Positions 1 to 6,674 are shown, numbered from the stretch's first letter. The stretch: DNA of 7,246 nucleotides from Planctomycetaceae bacterium (GCA_031259095.1 JAIRLW010000285.1:1-7246); one strand, 5' to 3'. Numbers and translations are program-made. The notes: generated by a model not told the origin, from the letters alone.

Positions 1-77
1 TCAGGGCTTCGGTTGGTGGTAGTCCTTGAACCTACCCCGTTGGGGTAGGCTATAATCCTATTGCCCCTTCAGGGCAA
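1..77. repeat. Dispersed-repeat-like block with two perfect hairpins
   Basis: Two clean stem-loops lie close together. The first has 8-bp arms CCTACCCC (31-38) and GGGGTAGG (42-49) with a 3-nt loop. The second has 6-bp arms TTGCCC (61-66) and GGGCAA (72-77). The word TCAGGGC occurs at 1-7 and again at 69-75, so the window probably opens inside the tail of another copy of the second hairpin. That would give a unit of about 68 bp that may be tandem or dispersed in the genome. No T-tract follows either hairpin (the second is followed by AAATACTTTTTTAAC, only a loose match), so a terminator role for an upstream gene is possible but not shown. The GC-rich hairpins contrast with the AT-rich DNA after position 80. 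Confidence 0.55.
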
Positions 78-281
78 ATACTTTTTTAACCTCAAACAAT
101 AAATCCGCTGATATATTACTAATAATTTTTCCTTAGACTAATGATTTTCAACTGACCTTAAATAAATAATCTGATTATCATTGAATTACCGTTATTGATA
201 CCGTTGTATGCTCAACACTGAACGCATTATAAAAGAGTTCTAACCATAACCTCTAAACCATTAACCCAAACCACAAACAAT
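78..281. other. AT-rich intergenic leader of the CcsA gene, no gene seen
   Basis: I see no coding potential here. The stretch is AT-rich, with no convincing repeat. From 238 to 283 there is not a single G on the plus strand: it is a run of A, C and T that ends directly at the start codon. There is therefore no Shine-Dalgarno sequence before the ATG at 282, and the leader should be largely unstructured. Confidence 0.6.
204..233 (+). promoter_or_regulatory. Possible sigma-70-type promoter for the CcsA gene
   Basis: TTGTAT (204-209) and TATAAA (228-233) are separated by 18 bp and lie about 50 bp before the start codon. The -10 match is good and the -35 match is poor. A better -35 word, TTGATA (195-200), is too far away at 27 bp. 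In DNA this AT-rich such matches arise by chance, so this is a tentative call. Confidence 0.2.
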
Positions 282-3200
282 ATGTTTCCTCGAATTTTAT
301 TAATTATTACGATTTGTTTAGCGATATTTCAATATTCGTCAACGGGTTTCGCGCAAAGCGGACGAGTTTGGGGAACGACTCCAGTTTTTGACGGTGGTCG
401 GGTGATGCCGTTAAATTCGTTTTCCAAACGGCTGGTCAAGGAGATTTGCGGAACTTCCCGACCATTTCTTGTTCGGGACGATACGATTCTCACGGAGTTG
501 AACCGTGTTATTGAATCGCAACCGCATCGCCGAAATAATCAGGATAATATTGATTCGTCATTGAGTAGCGAAAAGCAGGAAGCGTACAGGTTTCTGATTC
601 GCGGCAATGATCTTTTGGGAGATTTTGATACGGGATTATCCGGTTCGCATGAAGCGGTTTCAGAGCAGACAGTAACAGAAACGTTGGCAATTCACGGGAT
701 GACTTCGAGTCAGACGGAATTGATTTATCAGCGGATTCGGGCATTGTTACCGCCGGAAGGACGATATTTTGATGCGGATGAGTTGATTCTCTCATGGTTG
801 GGCGAACCGGAAATTTGGGATTATATTCCGATTTTTCCGGCGGAGGAAAGTGATTATCGTACGGAGGTTTTGGAAGTTCCGCTTCAGAACAACACCCGAA
901 CAGTGTTACAACGTGTTGCGGTGTTTCAGTTAAAGCAATCGCAACGGTTTCAACAACGTCTTGCCGATATTGAACGTCGTCGAATGCAACGGAAGAGTGT
1001 GGAAGTTCCGATACGGTATGACCAAATTACGGAACAGATTGCCGCAGCGATGACTCTTTATCAGGAACTGACTTTTCACCCGCAACGATTACGTCCAACC
1101 CGAATGATTGATTTTTTGCAACAAACAATTGATTTTTCGGCGGGACAATCTTCGTCGTACACTTTTGCGTTGGAATCGTGGGGACATTTGTTGGAACTTG
1201 GCGAAATTCCGGCGCGGCAGTCTATTAAACCTAATCTATCCGGTCAGGAAAATGAAAACGAATTGGAACATGAACTTCATCCGACCACTCAACGTTGGCA
1301 TGAAATTGTACGAAATATCCGTCTGTTAGCCGGAGCGTTTGATCGGCTCAATGAATATGGTGAAATGGTTCCTCCGAATCTCAAAGCGGTTGAAAAACAT
1401 TTTGAACTTCTTCTCAAAATAATCGACGAAAATTTTGAAGAAAGTCTGATGTTGATGGAAAATGTTTATCCGGGAGTTGTTCTCCGACATCCTACTCAAA
1501 AAGAAAAACGTAATGATAATAATCACAATAACGGTAATAGTAATAATAGCAATAATAATAGTACGGATATAGCGACATTGCTTCCTTTATTCAATTCGCC
1601 GGAAAATAAAGAGCGGAACAAAGAGGTGATGACGCGGATTGTGTTGAATTATTATTACGCGATTAAAACGCTTCGCCGTGAGGTTGAGTCGGCTTATTTA
1701 GCTCTTTATGATAACGGACATTCGATGCGAGTTCTTCCGGTTGCGGCGTTGTCTGCGCTTGGCGATTCGTCGAATGTTTCGCCGACAGTTCAACCTTGGG
1801 GAACCATGCAAATGATTCTTTTTGGCGGCGATGATTTTATCCAACGATTTTTTGATGCAGATTTTCATCGTGAAACGTCTCCAACGTCGGATCCAATACC
1901 GGAATCTGTACTGCAAGAATTAGCGATTCTTCAAAACATCGGTACGGAACTGGCGGAAATTGGAAAAAGTAAAAATAAAAATAAAAGTAAAAGTAAAAGT
2001 ACGGAAAATGCGAAAACGTCTGTTTCTGATACGAAAACATCCGGTGAAAACGCCTTAGACGTTGGAACGTTCAATTCTGAAACAGAAACAATACCGGAGG
2101 AAAAATCAGAAGAGACAAAAGAAAAACAATGGGAAAAAGAATTATTTACCGAAAACGAATCTCCTTATCTTTTTCTATCGCAAACACGTTCTTCGGCAAC
2201 TCCGCCATCGGCGGGAGATTTTATTGGTCGGATTCGTGTTGATTTTATCAGTCTGATGACGGCTTATTCAGCGGGAGGTCGAAGCCGGAGTATTAACGAG
2301 GTGGCGTCGATTATTCAGGATTCGTTACGAAATTCTGCCAATCGCGCGGAAAGTCTTCGGGAACAATTGGTCGATAAAGACAATGCGTTGATGAGTGAAT
2401 ATCTCCGTAAAACGTCTTATCCGCAACGCGGTTCGATGAATACGGAATATCGTTACCAACGGCTTGCTCCGTTTTTTTGGATGTGGATTTTTGCCGCCGG
2501 AGCGATTCTGTTTACCGGAATTTCGTTATTTTTAGGAAAAATCCGTAGCGAAATGATTGACGATGTTGCGTTACAGAAAAACTTGTCGGAAAACAGGAAA
2601 CTGCCGGAAAAAATAATTTTACCGTCGGCATTAAATCGTACCCATTCAGCGGAAGAGTTTTTGTTCTGGTTGGGTATTGTGCTGCTGGGACTTTCTATTT
2701 TTATTACGTTTATTGGCGGCGTTCTCCGCGCGTGGATTACCGGTTGGGCGCCGGTTACGAATATGTATGAAACCATTGTTTTGATGGCATTTTCCGCTTC
2801 GTTATTCGGACTTTGGTATTCGTTGTATCCGTTGATTCATCCGGTCATTCAACTGGCATGGCGTTCTTCATCACTTCCTGATTGGCGACGACTTTCCTCA
2901 ATTTTTCGGCGTGATCGACAAAAATTAGTTTCCGGACAAAATTCTAATTCTGTCTTTCAACAAGCGGCGTCTGATTTTGGTCTTCCCGGCGGGATGCCGA
3001 TTGGTATAAAGTCGCAGGAATCGTTTGCGCCTTCGACAGAGGAACGCCGTGAACAGTTAAACCAAACAGTATTAGTGTGGCAATTATTTCTGTTTGTTCC
3101 GCGTTTGATACTGACCGTTCTGACTTTTCTTTTTGTGGTCAATATCTCCTACGGAGTTTACGCTCAGGAACACGGAACCGTTGCGGCGATATTGGAGTTA

Positions 3201-4250
3201 CTGAAAATGAACGATTTTATTGACTGGCTTGTTGTGATTGCGAGTATTGCATTGATTCTATGGTTTGTTCCGCAACTAATTTTAACAACGATTTTAGTTC
3301 CGATTTTTTTATGCCGTCCATCGCGGATTGCGGCTGAACTTGGAATTGTTTCTCGTACGGAAAACACGCCGTTGCTGTCGGCATCGACCGGACAAGGTGG
3401 AATCAATTCGGTATTTCAGGGAGAAACGGTTGTGCTTGGCAACACGGATCGCAGCGGTAATCTTTGGTTATCATCTGCCCGCAGCCAAATTTTGAACAGA
3501 AAATTGTTTGTGATTGTTGCGGCGTCGATTACGTTACTGGCGGGGCTTGCTTCTTATTTTAACACGGCAGAATTTAATCCTGATATTAAACCGATTGTTG
3601 CGTTATTGCGTAGTAATTTCTGGCTTACGGTTCATGTGATTGCGATTGTGGTGAGTTATGCGGCGGCGTTGGTTGCTTGGGGAATGGCGGTTGTTGGACT
3701 TGGCGACGCCATTTTCGGACGTTACCGTTACATCGACATTTTGTCTGAACCGTCTTCAAATTTGTCCGCTAACTCGTTACCGACCACTTCCGCAAAAACA
3801 TCACAGGTTTGTCTTCCGGTTATTTGTGACATGTTTGCTCCGATTATTCATCGGTTATTACAATCGGCGTTGGTGTTACTGATTCTTGGCACGGTTCTTG
3901 GAGCGCGTTGGGCGGATTATTCGTGGGGACGATTTTGGAGTTGGGATCCGAAAGAGGTTTGGGCGTTAATCACCATCTTTTTTTACGTGATTGTGTTACA
4001 TGGCCGGATTGCCCAATTTTATGGTCGGATTGGAGTGATGATTGGGGCGTTGTTTGCTTCGATTGCGGTGATCATGACATGGTATGGTATTAATTTTGTT
4101 TTTAAGGGCAGTTTACATTCTTACGGTGGCGGAGCAGTGAGTAACGCTACTTTTTTTCTGGGAATGTTCGTTATCTTGAATATTCTCTGGGGGTTCTTAG
4201 CAATTTTCCGTTACAGCGCCGAAATGTACGGACACGAAACAGAATCTTAA
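282..4250 (+). CDS. ccsA: Cytochrome c biogenesis protein CcsA with giant extracytoplasmic N-terminal domain
   Basis: A System II (Ccs) cytochrome c assembly protein that would handle haem and join it to apocytochromes outside the cytoplasmic membrane. Seen: a signal-peptide-like N-terminus (hydrophobic 5-16, possible cleavage after Ala24), then GRVMPLNSF at 39-47, a motif type I recall from large CcsA and fused CcsBA proteins. About 700 soluble residues follow, with an Asn-rich run (411-428) and a Lys/Ser-Lys/Asn run (562-573). The C-terminal part has about 11 membrane segments starting near 731, 793, 829, 932, 983, 1075, 1118, 1188, 1226, 1247 and 1291. It carries PVTNMYE (824-830), the WWD motif at 1210-1227 (core WSWDPKEVW) and His1118, His1240 and His1279, which match P-His1, TM-His2 and P-His2 of the family. 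The segment count puts WWD and both P-His residues outside. It is much longer than ordinary CcsA (about 300-400 residues). No ResB/CcsB domain is evident. The start has no Shine-Dalgarno site but gives the full signal peptide. Confidence 0.9.
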   Translation: MFPRILLIITICLAIFQYSSTGFAQSGRVWGTTPVFDGGRVMPLNSFSKRLVKEICGTSRPFLVRDDTILTELNRVIESQPHRRNNQDNIDSSLSSEKQEAYRFLIRGNDLLGDFDTGLSGSHEAVSEQTVTETLAIHGMTSSQTELIYQRIRALLPPEGRYFDADELILSWLGEPEIWDYIPIFPAEESDYRTEVLEVPLQNNTRTVLQRVAVFQLKQSQRFQQRLADIERRRMQRKSVEVPIRYDQITEQIAAAMTLYQELTFHPQRLRPTRMIDFLQQTIDFSAGQSSSYTFALESWGHLLELGEIPARQSIKPNLSGQENENELEHELHPTTQRWHEIVRNIRLLAGAFDRLNEYGEMVPPNLKAVEKHFELLLKIIDENFEESLMLMENVYPGVVLRHPTQKEKRNDNNHNNGNSNNSNNNSTDIATLLPLFNSPENKERNKEVMTRIVLNYYYAIKTLRREVESAYLALYDNGHSMRVLPVAALSALGDSSNVSPTVQPWGTMQMILFGGDDFIQRFFDADFHRETSPTSDPIPESVLQELAILQNIGTELAEIGKSKNKNKSKSKSTENAKTSVSDTKTSGENALDVGTFNSETETIPEEKSEETKEKQWEKELFTENESPYLFLSQTRSSATPPSAGDFIGRIRVDFISLMTAYSAGGRSRSINEVASIIQDSLRNSANRAESLREQLVDKDNALMSEYLRKTSYPQRGSMNTEYRYQRLAPFFWMWIFAAGAILFTGISLFLGKIRSEMIDDVALQKNLSENRKLPEKIILPSALNRTHSAEEFLFWLGIVLLGLSIFITFIGGVLRAWITGWAPVTNMYETIVLMAFSASLFGLWYSLYPLIHPVIQLAWRSSSLPDWRRLSSIFRRDRQKLVSGQNSNSVFQQAASDFGLPGGMPIGIKSQESFAPSTEERREQLNQTVLVWQLFLFVPRLILTVLTFLFVVNISYGVYAQEHGTVAAILELLKMNDFIDWLVVIASIALILWFVPQLILTTILVPIFLCRPSRIAAELGIVSRTENTPLLSASTGQGGINSVFQGETVVLGNTDRSGNLWLSSARSQILNRKLFVIVAASITLLAGLASYFNTAEFNPDIKPIVALLRSNFWLTVHVIAIVVSYAAALVAWGMAVVGLGDAIFGRYRYIDILSEPSSNLSANSLPTTSAKTSQVCLPVICDMFAPIIHRLLQSALVLLILGTVLGARWADYSWGRFWSWDPKEVWALITIFFYVIVLHGRIAQFYGRIGVMIGALFASIAVIMTWYGINFVFKGSLHSYGGGAVSNATFFLGMFVILNILWGFLAIFRYSAEMYGHETES
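1512..1565 (+). repeat. Asn-rich low-complexity tract inside the CcsA gene
   Basis: An AAT/AGT/AAC codon run encodes an Asn/Ser stretch at residues 411-428 (13 Asn among 18 residues). It looks like trinucleotide expansion in a flexible linker of the extracytoplasmic part. The tract stays in frame and does not break the gene. Confidence 0.75.
1965..2000 (+). repeat. Six-copy AAAA(G/A)T hexanucleotide repeat in the CcsA gene
   Basis: Six consecutive hexamers of the form AAAAGT or AAAAAT encode alternating Lys-Ser and Lys-Asn (residues 562-573). An acidic/Lys-rich disordered stretch follows, to about residue 625. Copy-number change in whole hexamers would keep the frame, so the length of this linker can vary without destroying the protein. 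Confidence 0.8.
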
Positions 4251-4411
4251 ATCTGTTGCGGCGCGACCGCAATCAAAGAGGTTGGACGTTTCAGGCGAAA
4301 GGTCGCCTCCCTTTGGTTACGGCGCGATGGGGGCAATAAAAACAGATAGTTACAAAAATTATTGATTATTTTGAAATTTGAGAGAATGATTACAGACAGA
4401 TCAATATTGTT
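4251..4411. other. GC-rich hairpin block downstream of the CcsA gene
   Basis: No gene. A stem AGGCGA (4293-4298) / TCGCCT (4303-4308) closes a 4-nt loop. Alternatively GCGACC (4263-4268) can pair with GGTCGC (4301-4306), so two folds compete. An imperfect direct repeat, GTTGCGGCGCGA (4255-4266) and GTTACGGCGCGA (4316-4327), brackets the hairpin. There is no T-tract, so it is not a classical intrinsic terminator. It resembles a dispersed repeat remnant between the converging CcsA gene and the 123-residue gene. After 4340 the sequence turns AT-rich and nothing further is seen. Confidence 0.4.
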
Positions 4412-4783
4412 TCATACTAATTCACGAGCGTTATTAAATAGTTCACGTATCACCAACGCCGGACGTTTACAATAATCGTTACTATTGCAATTTAATTTTA
4501 TTTCATTGGGGGCTTTTTGGGAAAAAAAACGTCTTAATTCTTCGTAGGAAAAACGTCCTGCGTCTTTGTATTTTTCGTTTGGGTCAATTCCGGGAATCAA
4601 AAGGTAAATATTTCTAAATGATATTGCCAAGTATAATTTCATATTTACTTTTTCACCGCCGAGTTGAGTAAGCCGAAGGCATTTCCAACCATTTTGAGCA
4701 ATAAGTTCTAAAATTTCTCTGTCTTGCTTTTCCAGTTCACTTATGCTAATATAAGTTTCTTCGCTATTCTTTCTATTAGTCAT
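4412..4783 (-). CDS. Hypothetical 123-residue protein
   Basis: I do not recognise this protein. It is predicted to be soluble: no signal peptide and no membrane segment. The N-terminal 35 residues are rich in charged residues and probably helical (ISELEKQDREILELIAQNGW region). The middle has a hydrophobic, beta-like stretch (about 47-65, LYLAISFRNIYLLIPGI), followed by a charged helix-like part (about 75-90) and a helical C-terminus ending RELFNNARELV. The start is well supported by GGAGGAG five bases upstream, a much stronger ribosome binding site than those of the neighbouring large genes. The gene is AT-rich and stands alone between a hairpin block and a MITE-like element, which fits accessory or acquired DNA. 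It is not a FliJ-like coiled coil, although it lies on the same strand downstream of fliI. The 371-bp gap and a probable fliI terminator argue against one operon. Confidence 0.7.
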   Translation of the reverse strand: MTNRKNSEETYISISELEKQDREILELIAQNGWKCLRLTQLGGEKVNMKLYLAISFRNIYLLIPGIDPNEKYKDAGRFSYEELRRFFSQKAPNEIKLNCNSNDYCKRPALVIRELFNNARELV

Positions 4784-4788
4784 CGGAT

Positions 4789-4795
4789 CTCCTCC
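4789..4795 (-). promoter_or_regulatory. Strong Shine-Dalgarno site of the 123-residue gene
   Basis: GGAGGAG on the minus strand ends five bases before the ATG at 4783-4781. It is a near-perfect anti-16S match and fixes the start of the gene. The CcsA gene has no such site and fliI only a weak one. Confidence 0.75.
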
Positions 4796-4959
4796 AAAGT
4801 AACAATTTCATCCGGTTTTCACGATGTTGTCTGAGTAATTACAAATTGTAAAAGTTATTTGTGCCGGCGCCTTAATGAGTTCAATAAACAATTTTTCGGT
4901 AAAAAAATAATTTTCCCTTATAATTTATGCTTTTTTTCCAAAAATACAAGAGCAAGATA
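4796..4959. other. AT-rich upstream region with a 13-bp palindrome
   Basis: No gene is seen. The perfect odd palindrome TTACAAATTGTAA (4839-4851) sits 56 bases upstream of the 123-residue gene's start and could be a repressor or activator site, but AT-rich palindromes of this size arise by chance. Homopolymer A and T runs cover 4890-4945. I could not place a convincing -35/-10 pair for the leftward gene. Confidence 0.3.
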
Positions 4960-5085
4960 TTTAGGCAACTTCTAAAAACTCATTTTTTGATCGACCGAAA
5001 TCGACCGAAATCAATTAAAATCAATTTTAGTCGATTTCGGTCGATTTTAGTTTGTGAAGAAATAAGTTTTTAGAAGTTCCCTTTA
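4960..5085. mobile_element. MITE-like palindromic element with TTTA duplication
   Basis: The outer ends are inverted repeats: GGCAACTTCTAAAAACT (4964-4980) matches the reverse complement of 5065-5081 at 16 of 17 bases, with 14 perfect inner bases. TTTA occurs directly outside both ends (4960-4963 and 5082-5085), as expected of a target-site duplication. A fifth shared base G (4964 and 5086) makes the exact edge ambiguous between TTTA and TTTAG/TTAG. Inside is a second perfect 15-bp inverted repeat, ATCGACCGAAATCGA (4990-5004) against 5031-5045, so the element can fold into one long hairpin. At about 118 bp with no reading frame, it would depend on a transposase encoded elsewhere. The parent insertion sequence family is not identifiable from this window. 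Confidence 0.65.
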
Positions 5086-5130
5086 GCGGAGAGTGGATAA
5101 TGAATCAATTACATTGTTCTTTACTTTATG

Positions 5131-5170
5131 GAAAAATAAAGAGAACGTTACGAATTATTTTCGGTTCTCT
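5131..5170 (-). terminator. Probable intrinsic terminator of fliI
   Basis: On the minus strand AGAGAAC (5170-5164) pairs with GTTCTCT (5146-5140), and TTATTTTTC follows at once (5139-5131). The stem overlaps the last codons and the stop of fliI. The loop is long (17 nt) but contains a smaller CGAA/TTCG stem. The GC content of the stem is modest, so termination may be partial. Confidence 0.5.
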
Positions 5171-6477
5171 ATATTTTCTGCGGATAAAAATAATTCTTTA
5201 ATTCTGCGGATCGTTTCATCGAGTTTGGCTTGGTCGGCGACATTTTGTTGTAAAAATTGGTCGATGACCGGTTTCATTTTAATCGCGTAATCAATTTCGG
5301 GATTACTTCCGGTGCGGTAGGCTCCGATTGAAATTAAATCTTCGTTATCGAGATAAACGCCAATCAATTTCCGCATCAACCGTGCCGCTTTCAAATGATC
5401 AGGATCACAAATATCCGGCATTAACCGCGAAATACTTTCTATCGTATCAATTGCCGGATAATGTCCGCGCGTACTCAATTTTCGTGACAACCAGATATGT
5501 CCGTCCAGCAATCCGCGTACCGTATCGCCAATCGGATCGTTGTGGTCGTCCCCTTCGACCAACACGGTAAAAAACGCCGTGATCGTTCCGGTTACAGAAC
5601 GACCCGCTCGTTCAACCAATTTGGGTAACATCGCAAAAACAGACGGCGGATAACCTTTGGTGGTCGGCGGTTCTCCGGCGGCAAGACCGATTTCCCGTTG
5701 CGCCATGGCGAATCGTGTTAGCGAATCCATCATCACCAACACATTTTTACCCTGATCACGAAAATATTCCGCGATTGCCATTGCGGTCATGGGCGAGCGA
5801 ACCCGCATCAATGCCGGTTCATTTGAGGTTGCAACAACCACGACACTTTTTTTCAAACCGTCGGAACCTAAATCACGTTCAATAAAATCGTTCAATTCGC
5901 GTCCGCGTTCGCCGATCAATCCGATTACAATAATATCCGCATCGGTGTAACGGGCGATCATGCCGAGCGTTACACTTTTTCCGACGCCGGAACCGGCAAA
6001 AATACCGAGCCGTTGTCCGCGTCCGCAAGTCAACATTCCGTCAATGGCACGCACTCCGGTTGAAAGAATCGCATTGATGCGCGGGCGCGAACTGGCAGTC
6101 GGCGGACTATTATCGAACAAAATCCGGTCTTCGAGAACCGGTAACGGTAAACCATCAACAGGTTTTCCTTCAGCATTGAGAACACGACCCAACAAATTTT
6201 TACCAACACGGAGCCATGGTAACGTTTTCATAAGTCGAATTCTGTTACCGCGTCGAACTCCGGTAATGTCGCTGTACGGATAAAGAATGGTGAGTTCGTC
6301 TTTGAATCCGATCACTTCGGCAACAAGCGGTTGACTGCCGGGGCGGTCAATTTCCGCAACACTTCCAACCGGACTAGGAAAATCCGCCGCCGCAATCGTC
6401 ATTCCGTGCGTCTGAACAACCGTTCCCACAAGCCGTACCGGCATAATACTCTTAATGTGATCCTCTAAATTTTTCAT
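5155..6477 (-). CDS. fliI: Flagellum-specific export ATPase FliI
   Basis: FliI is the hexameric ATPase at the cytoplasmic face of the flagellar type III export apparatus. It helps deliver and unfold rod, hook and filament subunits and normally works with FliH and FliJ. Its 440 residues match the family's length. An N-terminal beta-barrel-like part (about 10-85) precedes the ATPase core. Walker A is AGSGVGKS (161-168), the GERGRE loop with the catalytic Glu190 is at 189-194, and the Walker B strand VLVMMD ends at Asp251. The signature GEPPTTKGYPPSVF (268-281) and EGDDHNDPIGD (308-318) are intact. A helical C-terminal part (about 345-440) completes it. The first Met is backed by a weak AAGGAC eight bases upstream. 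It follows flhF on the same strand after a 197-bp structured gap, without fliH or fliJ adjacent. The type III secretion homologue SctN is the main alternative, but the flhF neighbour favours FliI. Confidence 0.93.
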   Translation of the reverse strand: MKNLEDHIKSIMPVRLVGTVVQTHGMTIAAADFPSPVGSVAEIDRPGSQPLVAEVIGFKDELTILYPYSDITGVRRGNRIRLMKTLPWLRVGKNLLGRVLNAEGKPVDGLPLPVLEDRILFDNSPPTASSRPRINAILSTGVRAIDGMLTCGRGQRLGIFAGSGVGKSVTLGMIARYTDADIIVIGLIGERGRELNDFIERDLGSDGLKKSVVVVATSNEPALMRVRSPMTAMAIAEYFRDQGKNVLVMMDSLTRFAMAQREIGLAAGEPPTTKGYPPSVFAMLPKLVERAGRSVTGTITAFFTVLVEGDDHNDPIGDTVRGLLDGHIWLSRKLSTRGHYPAIDTIESISRLMPDICDPDHLKAARLMRKLIGVYLDNEDLISIGAYRTGSNPEIDYAIKMKPVIDQFLQQNVADQAKLDETIRRIKELFLSAENIENRK

Positions 6478-6674
6478 ATAATTCGTCCTTTTAGTCCCAT
6501 TGTTCCTTCACAAAATATTTTATAGGGACATGGGGACAAATGGGACATTAAGGACAAATATCAACTCTCCACTATATTTGTCCTCTTAGTCCCTATCATC
6601 TTTATTGTCCCTATCGTCTCTATAAAAAAGGACATTAGGAACAAAATATCAACTTTTCACTTTCCACGCTCCAC
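6478..6674 (-). repeat. Duplicated, structured intergenic region between flhF and fliI
   Basis: Two related units of about 90-95 bp follow each other. GTCCTTTTAGTCCC (6485-6498) recurs as GTCCTCTTAGTCCC (6580-6593), and the segment 6543-6573 recurs with few changes at 6630-6661. Within unit one, GGGACA words recur every 8-10 bp (6525, 6533, 6542, 6552). In unit two, GTCCCTATCATCT (6589-6601) recurs as GTCCCTATCGTCT (6607-6619). The GTCCC and GGGAC words are complementary, so each unit can fold into a hairpin. No reading frame is seen. Confidence 0.65.
6485..6555 (-). promoter_or_regulatory. Hairpin in the fliI leader covering its ribosome binding site
   Basis: The base pairing is 6485-6490 with 6550-6555 (6 bp), a 3x3 internal loop, 6494-6501 with 6539-6546 (8 bp), a one-base bulge, and 6502-6506 with 6533-6537 (5 bp, one G-U). 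This gives about 19 pairs around a 26-nt loop. The 3' arm on the transcript contains the AAAAGGAC word (6492-6485), the only Shine-Dalgarno candidate for fliI, so closing the stem would hide it. A switch in translation is an inference; the element could equally protect or terminate the flhF transcript. Confidence 0.45.

Noticed and set aside
508..795. 95-codon open frame on the minus strand
   Set aside because: It lies fully inside the well-supported CcsA gene on the opposite strand and its product has no recognisable motif.
2453..2776. 107-codon open frame on the minus strand
   Set aside because: It is antisense to the first CcsA membrane segments, whose family motifs establish the plus-strand frame.
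4919..4924. TATAAT on the plus strand as a -10 promoter box
   Set aside because: No acceptable -35 lies 16-18 bp upstream and no rightward gene follows before the MITE-like element.
4991..5050. 10-bp repeated units as a CRISPR-like array
   Set aside because: The units are contiguous without spacers, too short, and arranged as an inverted repeat.
4963..5082. Long palindrome read as an intrinsic terminator of fliI
   Set aside because: Neither side of the outer stem is followed by a T-tract, and a better terminator lies at 5131-5170. The terminal repeats with TTTA outside fit a mobile element better.
5093..5290. 65-codon open frame on the plus strand
   Set aside because: It runs from the intergenic region into the 3' end of fliI on the other strand, has no good ribosome binding site and crosses the fliI terminator.
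5960..6283. 107-codon open frame on the plus strand
   Set aside because: It is antisense to the FliI Walker A region, which is clearly the real coding frame.
5155..6477. Type III secretion ATPase (SctN) instead of FliI
   Set aside because: The family is closely related, but the adjacent flhF and the absence of any secretion-system gene favour the flagellar protein.
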